Assembly: GCA_964035575.1 (NCBI GenBank)
Contig: OZ037838.1
Location: 1,116,001-1,180,000, forward strand
Origin: Rhynchopus sp. YZ270_cl-10
Lineage: Eukaryota > Euglenozoa > Diplonemea > Diplonemida > Diplonemidae
Reading direction: 5' to 3'
DNA: 64,000 nt
Positions 51,189 through 60,593 of this stretch are shown piece by piece (position 1 is the first letter of the stretch; each line of letters begins with the position of its first letter). The position numbers and the translations under genes were made by a program. The notes below the pieces were generated by a model. It was not told the origin of the DNA. It did not search any database and was given only the letters and a program-made list of their open reading frames with translations.

Positions 51189-51500
51189 TGTTCATGCTTT
51201 GGCACCATGTGAAATGGGTGTGGTGACTTGCGCCCTTGTATTCCGTGGAGGCGGAAGAACTGGTGTCGCCAACAGAAGCCTGAGTCTTGCCACCACACAC
51301 CTATCCAATGATGGCAGATCTGCATCCACGAGCAAGACACCGCAGACCACCTTGTCGCAGCCGAACACCACATCGCCTCCCGCCAGGCCGCCCTCGTCGC
51401 CCTCCACACAGAGATGTGCGCCATGGTGAGACCTATTCATGTCCTCACTGCCGTTCATTTTTGTCCTGTCGACAGAAATCCATTTCCCCAACCCAAAAAC
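51189..51500 (+). pseudogene. type A 3' flank plus deleted remnant of the coiled-coil gene
   Basis: After the GTTCATGCTTTGGCACCATG flank, 51329-51422 matches the coiled-coil gene around 59878-59972 (GAGCAAGACACCGCAGACCA). It then jumps to sequence resembling 60415-60480 downstream of that gene (GAGACCTATTCATGTCCTCA), so most of the gene's 3' half is missing. Confidence 0.6.
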
Positions 51501-53708
51501 AACAACCCCCAGCCCTCGTCTTTTCTGAAAATTGGTGGGTTTTGTGGTGTTACGTTTTAGTACCACGAAACTCCACTAAACTCCGCCAAATTTGAGGCAA
51601 CATCAGGTGGTTTTTTCACTTCTATTCTCACTTTTTTTCATTTGTTCACAGTGTGAAAAAGTGCGCGCTGGATCACCTCACTGTTTTTACATTTGTTATG
51701 TCTCGTTTGGTCAGTTCATATTTTTAGCGAGCTAATCGTTTCCGTTGCTTCGTTCACCGCCCATTCCAGGGTGCAATTCTTTCAATTAACAAAATACTCA
51801 TATTAATGCGTCACAAACCGCAACAGCAGAAGAGAGATGGTTTGGTGTGAGGAGAATCAAAGGAACAAAGGACCTAAGAACCAACCAGGCGGTTGGACGA
51901 GCTTCGAGGACCGCACCATCTCACAAACTGTTCGTTTGCAGTGTTTTTGTTGCACTACAACAATGTCTGCTTTTTGTATCTAAACGTGCTCGTTGTTTTT
52001 GTGTAGGTTGTTCACTGTGCACGTACCCAAAGAAAACCAAATCTACAAATAAGCAAATCTCTTCAATGAGTGTGCACGTGAGCTTCATTTTGTTTTTGTG
52101 TTTTGAAAGACAGACTTTTATTGCAGCACGTTGCTGCTACCCATCCCTTCCATCTCAGACTCTTGGGTGAAGACTAACAATAAGACAGGGTGTTTTTTGG
52201 ATTGTCTGTTTTGTTTGGGAATGGGAACTAAAAACCAACCAGGCGGTTGGACGAGTGACGAAAAGGTGGGCCGCCGGATGACGAGCGGTTGCGTACCGCC
52301 CTCGTTCTGTGGCGTAGGTCTACTTATGTTTCCTTTTACATCTTTTGTTGTTGGTCACAGCGTACTTATCTTTCATCCAGCTGGCATCGTACGTGGGTCA
52401 GCGGGAGGTGCTGCATCAATAAATTCACTTTGTTTGCCTTGCAGGATTTTTGTTTTATTTTCTCTTCTGCCGCAGAGCATGACCTCTCCCACCCTATCAC
52501 TGTGCGGGGCAATATGTGAATTACGTCCCTGTCGTAGGTGCACATTTCTCTGTATTTTCAGACACAACAAATCCCCAAAATTGTGCGCAGAACGTCCCCT
52601 CTTTTCACGTGTCCACCTTTTCTTTGCGACTCTGACGAACAACGCTATTCGCTCATGGTCATTCATTCGTGCTGTCGTGTGTTGTGTTATTTATTATTGA
52701 AAACTTGGTTGTATCAGTGTAGCCACCCTAGAGTGTGCTCCACTATTATTGCTTGTCTTTTGTATTGGATAGTGAAGATAAGTTCGGACAGGCTTACCTG
52801 GCACACAGGGCTACTCCCGTGAAGGAGGAGACAAGACAGTCGTCTGACCCTGATGTGTTGCTGTGTACTTTAACTCTAACCTTTTCACAGCTGAAGGAGG
52901 CCAGTTTGTTCACAACGCTTTCACTATTGTTTCTTCATTGGTGCGTTCGCGAGGCACATTTATCTTGCAAGTTTGCTTTCGTTCTTGTGCTGACCAAACC
53001 ATGAAAATGTGATGTCATTTTCACTTTTGCCTCTTTTCATAAAGGAAGTGATTGCTTTTGCTAACAACATAACGACCCCCAGGCCTCGTCGCCTTAATGG
53101 ATTTTATTTGGACCCACGTAACAAAATACGGTCAGAAATACGACCCCTTTCAGGGGTTTTTTAGCAAGGGAAAGAAAACGGGAAACAACGAGTTTTTGAA
53201 GATTTGGAGTTCGCAATGTGAAAGGGTGGACCTAGGCGGGTGTGCTTTTTGTATCCAAACGTGCTCGTGTTTTTGTGTAGGTTGTTCACTGTGCACGTAC
53301 CCAAAAGAAAATCAAATCTACAAATAAGCAAATCTCTTCAATGAGTGTGCACGTGAGCTTCATTTTGTTTTTGTGTTTTGAAAGACAGACTTTTATTGCA
53401 GCACGTTGCTGCTACCCATCCCTTCCATCTCAGACTCTTGGGTGAAGACTAACAATAAGACAGGGTGTTTTTTGGATTGTCTGTTTTGTTTGGGAATGGG
53501 GACCAAAAACCAACCAGGCGGTTGGATGAGTTCAACTGACAGTCAATTTTTCCACCAATCTCTCTGACATAGTGAGTGTCGACACTGCAACAAACAAAAC
53601 GACCCCCATCCCTCGTCCCCTCTTTCCACGTGTCCACCCTCTCAGCTCCTTCAACTGTCCACCCAACAGAACATTCAATTGCATCACACCAACACAGCTC
53701 TTGAAACA
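51501..53708. other. intergenic built of repeats R3, R4 and a type A leader
   Basis: R3 at 51955-52255 and 53243-53528 (GTGCTCGTTGTTTTTGTGTA, GTACCCAAAGAAAACCAAAT, CAGCACGTTGCTGCTACCCA; the third copy is at 55172). R4 copy 2 is at 52424-52600. Short repeat copy e is on the - strand at 52698-52746. 52620-52850 is shared in pieces with 54860-55030. Long frames across this stretch lack coding character. Confidence 0.5.
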
Positions 53709-54833
53709 ATGATGGATGTGACCTTTGTGCTGGAAGAGTCAGGCGTGACTGCGACAGTGGAGGTGCCGTGCGAGGCGGACGTTGCAGCGGCAAAGGAGGT
53801 TGCGTGCACGGCGCTTGCTGTCTCGCCTGCGTCTGTCGAGATGCGCATCGGCACGCAGGTGCTGGAGGGGACGTGCCGTCTGCAGGACACTGCGTTTGAT
53901 GCAGGGGTGCAGGTTGTGCTTTCCCGCCGCTTTGCCGACATCAAGTGTCCTGCTGAGTACCCTGCAATACAAAAGGGGGGTTTGTTACTGTCTTCTTGTG
54001 GAACACTGTGCGTCCATAGCTGTGAAGTGTATTCTAGAAAGCTTCGTGCCTTCGACACAGAATCCTTCAGAGCTGTCGATTTCAAGTCGGACGGGGCGGA
54101 CACTGTGCACCAGCATGCCATCTCGCAGTGCAAGACACGCTGCTACCTCGCGTGTTATCATTACCTTCTCGAGGTTGCGTTTCCGGGTGGGGAGGTGCTC
54201 CGCAAAGTCGACGGCTCCTCAAGGTCGGTGTTCGCCTGTGGTGGTGTTGTTGTCTCGCAGGGCGAAGACAGCGTCTCTGTGTATGACGAAGACCTGACGT
54301 TGCTCCGCTCTCTCTCTCACAAGTGGTTAAGAGCTGTGGCAGTGTCGGACTGTGGTGGGTGGGTGATCACCTCCTCCGCCGAAGAGAAGAAGGCCCGTCT
54401 GTGGGACGTGAACACCGGTGATGCTGTGGCATGTGTGCCTGCAGAGGGGCTATGCCAAGTGGCGCTTTCACGGTCTGCCTCTGTCTTTGCTGTGGTGGAG
54501 GGAAGCACCGTGCACCTCTATGATTGGAGTGGTGCGGCTCTTCGCAGTGTTGATATAGATCACGTTGTCCAGCGCATACAGTTCACACCATGTGGGAAGT
54601 ACTTTGTGGTGGGGATGACGACTGGCAATTATGACCCCGACGACTTCGGACTGGAAGAATGGCATGTAGAGCTACGCCAGTATGACGTGGTGACGATGTC
54701 GTGTGTGCGTGTGTTCACGGACGTGTCCTCTTTGTCGTTTGCGATATCGCCGTGTTCACGTGTGGTTGTGTTGGTACCGTACTCGGGGTACCGAATTGTG
54801 ACGAGACATCTGTACCCACACAACAATGAGTGA
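53709..54833 (+). CDS. UBL-beta-propeller family, copy 12
   Basis: 374 aa. Near-identical to copy 11 for about 197 residues, then a different block: LRSLSHKWLRAVAV, TSSAEEKKARLWDV and VPAEGLCQVALSR. The last piece is the same as in copy 5, 37 kb away. It then returns to copy 11 sequence at VVEGSTVHLYDWSG through IQFTPCGKYFVV. The next loop is its own (GNYDPDDFGLEEWHVELRQYD). This is a clear conversion mosaic. Ends LYPHNNE, with one extra Asn. Leader type A; the 3' flank is TGATGTTTTGCTTGG, unlike copy 11. Confidence 0.85.
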   Translation: MMDVTFVLEESGVTATVEVPCEADVAAAKEVACTALAVSPASVEMRIGTQVLEGTCRLQDTAFDAGVQVVLSRRFADIKCPAEYPAIQKGGLLLSSCGTLCVHSCEVYSRKLRAFDTESFRAVDFKSDGADTVHQHAISQCKTRCYLACYHYLLEVAFPGGEVLRKVDGSSRSVFACGGVVVSQGEDSVSVYDEDLTLLRSLSHKWLRAVAVSDCGGWVITSSAEEKKARLWDVNTGDAVACVPAEGLCQVALSRSASVFAVVEGSTVHLYDWSGAALRSVDIDHVVQRIQFTPCGKYFVVGMTTGNYDPDDFGLEEWHVELRQYDVVTMSCVRVFTDVSSLSFAISPCSRVVVLVPYSGYRIVTRHLYPHNNE

Positions 54834-55814
54834 TGTTTTGCTTGGAAGACCACCCCCTTTGCTTTGCGACTATGACGAACGACGCTATTCGCTCATGGTC
54901 ACTCATTCGTGCTGTCGTGTGTGTGCTAATTTTGTTTGTATTTTGTATTGGATAGTGAAGGTAAGGTCGGACAGGTTTACCTCGCACACAGGGCTACTCC
55001 CGTGAAGGAGGAGACAAGACAGTCATGTATTTTATTTGGACCCACGTAACAAATGCGGTCAGAAATACGACCGCTTTCGGGGGTTTTTTGGCAAGGGAAA
55101 GAAAACGGGAAACAACGGGTTTTTGAGGGTTTGGAGTTCGCAATGTGAAAGGGTGGACCTAGGCGGGTGTGCTTTTTGTATCTTAACGTGCTCGTGTTTT
55201 TGTGTAGGTTCTCTTCACTGTGCACGTACCCAAAGAAAACCAAATCTACAAATAAGCAAATCTCTTCAATGAGTGTGCACGTGAACTTCATTTTGTTTTT
55301 GTGTTTTGAAAGACAGACTTTTATTGCAGCACGTTGCTGCTACCCATCCCTTCCATCTCAGACTCTTGGGTGAAGACTAACAATAAGACAGGGTGTTTTT
55401 TTTGGATTGTCTGTTTTGTTTAAGGAGATTTTGTTTTTTAATGATGATGAACGTGATAAGGGTGATGAGAGTGGTCCCATATATCCTTCTCCTTTCCCCA
55501 ACTCTGACTCTCTCAAAAAAATCCAAATCAAGTAAACCACAGATACAACATTATTCGACCTTTTTAAACTCCATTTTTTTTTCACTCTTCATTCTTGAAA
55601 AAAAATTGGGATGGGAACTAAAATCCAACAGGCGTTTGGATGAGTTCAACTGATAGTCTATTTTGCCACCAATCTCTCTGACATAGTGAGTGCAACAAAC
55701 AAAACGACCCCCCATCCCTCATCTCCTCTTTCCACGTGTCCACCCTCTCAGCTCCTTCAACTGTCCACCAAACAGAACATTCAATTGCATTACACCAACA
55801 CAGCTCTTGAAACA
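54834..55814. other. intergenic: repeat R3 copy 3 and type A leader
   Basis: R3 at 55172-55430. Then a GATGATGAACGTGATAAGGG stretch unique to this interval, and the type A leader of copy 13 from about 55685. No gene seen. Confidence 0.45.
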
Positions 55815-56957
55815 ATGATGGATGTGACCTTTGTGCTGGAAGAGTCAGGCGTGACTGCGACAGTGGAGGTGCCGTGCGAGGCGAAGGTTGCAGCGGCAAA
55901 GGAGGTTGCGTGCACGGCGCTTGCTGTCTCGCCTGCGTCTGTCGAGATGCGCATCGGCACGCAGGTGCTGGAGGGGACGTTCCGTCTGCAGGACACTGCG
56001 TTTGCTGCAGGGGTGCAGGTTGTGCTTGCCCGTCCTCGCTTTGCCGACATCAAGTGTCCTGCTGAGAAGGAGGTAGCTGGGAACGTACTCAATCTCTCAT
56101 TGTCTCCTTGTGGAACGCTCTGCCTCGTTGTCGTGTCTGTCGATAGACGTATTGCCTGTGTAGGCTTCGACACAGAAACCTTCAACACTGCCTTCACGTT
56201 TGACATAGGACGTAATTGCCTCGGAGCACCTGCCAGCCCTACTGCCATCTCACGGTGCAGGACACGCTGCTACCTGCCGTGCAGCAAGCGAGGTCTTTTC
56301 GAAGTTGCGCTTCCAGATGGGGAGGTGGTCCGCAAAGTCGACGGCGACTCGTACGCAGTGTTCGCGTGTGGCAGGGTTGTTGTCTCGACGCGCGAAGACG
56401 GCGTCTCTGTGTATGACGAAAACCTGACGTTGCTCCGCTCTCTCACACACAAGGGGTGCACCCAGTGGGGCCGTGTGGCAGTATCAGACTGTGGTGGGTG
56501 GGTGATGACCTCCTCCGCCTTGGAGATGAATGCACGTCTGTGGGATGTGAACACAGGTGAAGCTGTGGCATGTGTGCCTATGTCAAGGTACGCTGTAGCG
56601 CTGTCAAAGTCTGCCTCTGTCTTTGCTGTGGGGCTCTATGTGGATGGGGCAGACCGAATGCAGCTCTACGACTGGTGTGGTGCGGCTCTTCAGAACGCCA
56701 CTATCTCTGGAAGTGTCGTTCGCGTGCAGTTCACCCCGTGTGGGAAGTACCTCGTGGTCCACGTACAAAAGCGTACTGACAATGGAGCAGCATGTGAGCT
56801 GCACCAGTATGATGTGGCGACCATGGCCCGTGTACTTGTGATCCCTGATATCACCGATCAGTCATTTGCGATATCACCGTGTTCGCGTGTGGTTGTGTTT
56901 GTAGCACGCGAACACAGCACTAGTGTTACAAGACATCTGTACCCCCACAACGAGTGA
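55815..56957 (+). CDS. UBL-beta-propeller family, copy 13 (mosaic)
   Basis: 380 aa. UBL variants are CEAKVAAA (as in copy 4), GTFRLQD and FAAG. Successive segments match different copies: CPAEKEVAGNVLNLSLSP and VVVSVDRRIACVGFD match copy 5; AISRCRTRCYLPCSKRGLFE matches copy 1; a CTQWG insertion and CVPMSRYAVALS match copy 6; ATISGSVVRVQFTPC matches copy 16. The fifth-blade Trp-Ser becomes YDWCGAALQNA, as in copy 16. MARVLVIPD replaces MSCVRVIPD in the seventh blade. Ends LYPHNE. Intact. Confidence 0.85.
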   Translation: MMDVTFVLEESGVTATVEVPCEAKVAAAKEVACTALAVSPASVEMRIGTQVLEGTFRLQDTAFAAGVQVVLARPRFADIKCPAEKEVAGNVLNLSLSPCGTLCLVVVSVDRRIACVGFDTETFNTAFTFDIGRNCLGAPASPTAISRCRTRCYLPCSKRGLFEVALPDGEVVRKVDGDSYAVFACGRVVVSTREDGVSVYDENLTLLRSLTHKGCTQWGRVAVSDCGGWVMTSSALEMNARLWDVNTGEAVACVPMSRYAVALSKSASVFAVGLYVDGADRMQLYDWCGAALQNATISGSVVRVQFTPCGKYLVVHVQKRTDNGAACELHQYDVATMARVLVIPDITDQSFAISPCSRVVVFVAREHSTSVTRHLYPHNE

Positions 56958-57175
56958 TAGTGGTGGGGGTAAAGTCGGAATATGTTAACGACAAAGGTTG
57001 GACTATTGATAAAACATTCCTGCACCAGTATGATGTGGCGACCATGTCCTGTGTGCGTGTGATACCATGCAACAGTTCATGGTTTGCGATATCGCCTTGT
57101 TCACGCGTTGTTGTGGTTATGCAATCAGATGGCGTCATTGCGACTAGACAACTGCACCCACACAACAGTGAGTGA
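56958..57175 (+). pseudogene. C-terminal fragment of a UBL-propeller gene
   Basis: Immediately after copy 13's stop, an in-frame remnant reads FLHQYDVATMSCVRVIP, FAISPCSRVVVV and ATRQLHPHNSE to a stop at 57175. It corresponds to the last 65 or so residues of a copy 8/10-type gene and is followed by the copy 8/10-type 3' flank. It has lost the UBL and the first blades and probably marks an unequal crossover point. Confidence 0.75.
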
Positions 57176-57531
57176 TGCGTGACAAGGGGAGGGGAGGGCA
57201 CGTTTTGATGAATATAACCCAGAGTACCAACAAAAAACTCAAGGCCCTCAAGCACCCTCAAGAAACTCCCCTTTCAGCCCTGTTTCTGCTTTTCTCTTGT
57301 TTGCCTGCCACAGGTCGCCCAGTCGCCCACCTCACACGCTGCCCATGCGACACTCTCGTGTGGGTGACAGATCGCGATGCTGATTATCATTTTCCTTTCG
57401 TCACCTCTCACAACGAGAACCACCACAAACATGCAACACATAACAACACCTCTCCCCCACCTCATCACTCCCTCCGTTTGTGGTGGAGCAAACGTGCTGA
57501 TTTGCACCTTCTCACGAAGCAACGCAAAACA
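57176..57531. other. copy 8/10-type 3' flank with conserved peptide-like segment
   Basis: The flank (GTACCAACAAAAAACTCAAG, GTTTGCCTGCCACAGGTCGC) matches 30399-30640, including the VAHLTRCPC coding-like segment. It leads into an AACGCAAAACAATGG start context. Confidence 0.45.
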
Positions 57532-57729
57532 ATGGATGTGACCTTTGTGCTGGAAGAGTCAGGCGTCGAGTGACACGTCGAAGCTGCAAAGCTTGGCACA
57601 GAAGAAGCCCTCCGTCTGCACACGACGCACCTCGAGGCTGCAGCCACGGCAACAGCAAGGGTGCAGGCCGCAGAAGGAACGGAGCCAGAAATGATCCCTC
57701 TCCATGCGCTGTCCCCGCATTACAGATGA
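57532..57729 (+). pseudogene. chimeric scar: UBL start joined to coiled-coil gene end
   Basis: ATG and 13 codons of the UBL ([12 protein letters not shown]) at 57532-57567, then GAGTGA. From 57578 the sequence matches 60007-60164, the 3' end of the coiled-coil gene (GAAGCTGCAAAGCTTGGCAC to its stop region) with one 3-bp deletion near the end. Most of both genes is missing, so this is a large internal deletion between a UBL-propeller start and the neighbouring coiled-coil gene. Confidence 0.8.
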
Positions 57730-57993
57730 TGATCTTGTATGGTGGCAGAGCCACACTTCATCGACAGGTCGAGGTGTGTGCGTTTCACTGCTTGTGTTTT
57801 GATTGCTTTATTCTTAGTAGGGTGCAGACAAAGGAAGAGTAGGAGGGCGGTTTCAATTTTAGTCTTATCTAGCCGCCCAAACAACGACCCCCATCCCTCG
57901 TCCCCTCTTTCCACGTGTCCACCCTCTCAGCTCCTTCAACTGTCCACCAAACAGAACATTCAATTGCATCACACCAACACAGCTCTTGAAACA

Positions 57994-59118
57994 ATGATGG
58001 ATGTGACCTTTGTGCTGGAAGAGTCAGGCGTGACTGCGACAGTGGAGGTGCCGTGCGAGGCGGACGTTGCAGCGGCAAAGGAGGTTGCGTGCACGGCGCT
58101 TGCTGTCTCGCCTGCGTCTGTCGAGATGCGCATCGGCACACAGGTGCTGGAGGGGACGTTCCGTCTGCAGGATACTGCGTTTGATGCAGGGGTGCAGGTT
58201 GTGCTTGCCCGCCGCTTTGCCGACATCAAGTGTCCTGCTGAGTACAGTGAACAAGGGGGACTGCAAGACTTGGCGCTGTCACGTTGTGGCACGCTCTGCC
58301 TTTATAGTAAAAGTAAATATGTTGGTGGCTTCGGCACAGAAACCTTCAACACTGCATTCTCTGTTGCTGTCGAGAGAAACTGTTTCATGTACGGTCCGCC
58401 TGCCATCTCACGGTGCAAGACACGCTGCTACCTCCCGTGTGTGGATCGCATTCTCGAGCTTGCGATTCCGGGTGGGGAGGTGCTCCGCGAAGTCGATGGC
58501 CTCTCGAAGTTAGTTCTCACGTGTGGCAATGTTGTTGTCTCCCAAGGCAAAGACGGCGTCTCTGTGTATGACGAAGACCTGACGTTGCTCCGCTCTCTCT
58601 CGCACCAGGATTGTAGGGACATGGCAGTGTCGGACTGTGGTGGGTGGGTGCTCACCTCCTCCGCCTTGGAGAAGAAGGCCCGTCTGTGGGATGTGAACAC
58701 AGGTGAAGCTGTGGCATGTGTGCCTCTGGAGGCGTGGACCAGGCTCGCTCTTTCACGGTCTGCCTCTGTCTTTGCTGTGGGGGGTCATATGGCCGAGACA
58801 CAGGGAATGCAGCTCTACGACTGGAGTGGTGCGGCTCTTCAGAACGCCACTATCTCTGGAAGTGCGCTTGGCGTGCAGTTCACCCCGTGTGGGAAGTACC
58901 TTGTGGTCCATGTACAAAAATTTGCTTACGCTGGAGAACTACATGAAGAGCTGCACCAGTATGACGTGGCGACCATGTCTTGTGTACTTGCGATCCCAGA
59001 CGTCAGCGGTCGCTCATTTGCGATATCACCATGTTCACGTGTGGTTGTGTTTCTATCGTATGTGTCTTTCGATTGCACCAACGTTGTGACAAAACATCTG
59101 TACCCCCACAACGAGTGA
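57994..59118 (+). CDS. UBL-beta-propeller family, copy 14
   Basis: 374 aa. GTFRLQD variant UBL (as in copy 13) with an ARRFADIK linker. First blade SEQGGLQDLALSRCGTLCLY, then SKSKYVGGFGTETF, a Gly replacing the framework Asp of FDTETF. KVDG becomes EVDG and VFACG becomes VLTCG. It is in the AALQNATISGSA subfamily, with a MAETQGMQ insertion. The seventh blade reads VLAIPDVSGRSF. Ends KHLYPHNE, followed by the type A 3' flank at 59119-59216, which breaks at CAGAAGCCTGCACT. An upstream ATG at 57739 is in frame but codes non-conserved residues. Confidence 0.85.
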   Translation: MMDVTFVLEESGVTATVEVPCEADVAAAKEVACTALAVSPASVEMRIGTQVLEGTFRLQDTAFDAGVQVVLARRFADIKCPAEYSEQGGLQDLALSRCGTLCLYSKSKYVGGFGTETFNTAFSVAVERNCFMYGPPAISRCKTRCYLPCVDRILELAIPGGEVLREVDGLSKLVLTCGNVVVSQGKDGVSVYDEDLTLLRSLSHQDCRDMAVSDCGGWVLTSSALEKKARLWDVNTGEAVACVPLEAWTRLALSRSASVFAVGGHMAETQGMQLYDWSGAALQNATISGSALGVQFTPCGKYLVVHVQKFAYAGELHEELHQYDVATMSCVLAIPDVSGRSFAISPCSRVVVFLSYVSFDCTNVVTKHLYPHNE

Positions 59119-59519
59119 TGTTTATGCTTTGGCACCATGTGAAATGGGTGTGGTGACTTGCCCCCTTGTATTCCGTGGAGGCGGAAGAACTGGTGTCGTC
59201 AACAGAAGCCTGCACTATTCTGCCTCAGTACAGTACCAACCTGCTTGTTGGGTGGGGTTTTTTTTATATAGACCGTTACCCAAACTTTTCTGCTCGCTGT
59301 GCTCACGGAGGTACACCCCAATGTGGACTGTTTCGTGAGGTCAAAAAAACAGGCGCGGGAAAATTCTTTTTTAGCCTCCCCCCCCATATTCGACCTTCAA
59401 CCCACGCTTTCCCAAAAACCCAATAGTTATTGTCAGGCCTGACCACGTTTCACTCCTCTTCTGCCCCACCCCACACCCCAACGACACCTCACATCTCAAC
59501 TAGACCCCACACACCTACC
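59119..59519. other. type A 3' flank then upstream region of coiled-coil gene
   Basis: The first 98 bp are the shared flank. The rest is unique, C/A-rich before the next ATG (CCCACACACCTACCATG). A frame opens upstream from 59430 without an ATG. Confidence 0.4.
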
Positions 59520-60161
59520 ATGCTTGGTCCACCTAACCGAATGGACTCGCTGTCGCATCGTTCCAGTACATCGCACCGACATGAAGCGAGCGCGTTTTCC
59601 CCTGACTCTTATGGGACGTTGTCGCAGCGTGGTGTGCTTGGGGTGGAGGCGAGAGTGCAGAACGGGAGGGTCGCTGCATTAGGTGCAGGGCTGATAGCCG
59701 CTAAGGAGCATGAAGCTGGCGCGAGGGCAGGGACGCTTGCAGCAGAGGCGGACCTGCGTGGTGTTGTGTCGCGATGTGTGGAGGCAGAGGTGGAGCTGGC
59801 AGCTGCAGAGAAGGCGCGCGCCACAGCTGCCGCAGCAGCAACTGCCGCGAAAGCCGCGCTTCGCAAAGCAATGCTTCATGAGCAAGACACCGCAGACCAC
59901 CTTGTCGCAGCCGAACACCACATCGCCTCCCGCCAGGCCGCCCTCGTCGCCCTCCGCTCTGAGATGTGTGCCACAGAGGAAGCCGTGCGTGCCAAGGCTG
60001 TCGGCCTCGAAGCTGCAAAGCTTGGCACAGAAGAAGCCCTCCGTCTGCACACGACGCACCTCGAGGCTGCAGCCACGGCAACAGCAAGGGTGCAGGCCGC
60101 AGAAGGAACGGAGCCAGAAATGATCCCTCTCCATGCGCTGTCCCCACCGCATTACAGATGA
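59520..60161 (+). CDS. Ala-rich coiled-coil protein, intact parent of several fragments
   Basis: 213 aa from the ATG in CTACCATGCTTGG. The first 45 residues are Ser/Pro/His-rich and disordered. About 50-195 is continuous helix with heptad-like Ala/Leu/Glu spacing (LAAEADLRGVVSRCVEAEVE, then AAATAAKAALRKAMLHEQDT and TATARVQAAEG), a probable coiled coil. The last 15 residues (EPEMIPLHALSPPHYR) are non-helical. No signal peptide or membrane span. Pieces of this gene lie behind copies 11, 15 and 16 and in the scar at 57532, so it has been duplicated together with UBL-propeller genes and only this version is whole. A structural or cytoskeletal role is possible but unproven. Confidence 0.7.
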   Translation: MLGPPNRMDSLSHRSSTSHRHEASAFSPDSYGTLSQRGVLGVEARVQNGRVAALGAGLIAAKEHEAGARAGTLAAEADLRGVVSRCVEAEVELAAAEKARATAAAAATAAKAALRKAMLHEQDTADHLVAAEHHIASRQAALVALRSEMCATEEAVRAKAVGLEAAKLGTEEALRLHTTHLEAAATATARVQAAEGTEPEMIPLHALSPPHYR

Positions 60162-60593
60162 TGAGCTTGTATGGAGGGAGGCCAAGACAGGGTCCAGTGG
60201 AAACATTCTTTGTAGTTTCAAACCCAGCGTGCTCCCGATCATCAAGAGGTGGTGAGCATTGTGTGTTTTTGGCGTTAGTGTGAAGAAGAAAGGAGTGGGG
60301 CACATCTTGTTTATAGCTTGTTTTATTTTTTTTGTTCCACTCGATAACGATTGTGGAAAAGAATGTGCTGATGCAAAAATAAATATTCGTGTCTGTTGCT
60401 TTTGTCTTTGCGGCTTCATGAGACCTGTTCATGTGCTCACTGTCCGTTTTATCCTGTACCTAGAACTTATCCCCACCCAAAGAACGACCCCCATCCCTCA
60501 TCCCTTCTTTCCACGTGTCCACCCTCTCAGCTCCTTCAACTGTCCACCAAACAGAACATTAAATTGCATCACACCAACACAGCTCTTGAAACA
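60162..60593. other. intergenic, coiled-coil gene 3' region and type A leader
   Basis: Downstream DNA of the coiled-coil gene (GAGACCTGTTCATGTGCTCA at 60420, also found degraded at 51426), then the type A leader of copy 15. No additional gene. Confidence 0.45.

Noticed and set aside
52131-52700. Frame of 189 codons in repeat R4/R3 territory
   Set aside because: It crosses dispersed intergenic repeats whose other copies do not keep the frame, and it has no domain or coding composition.
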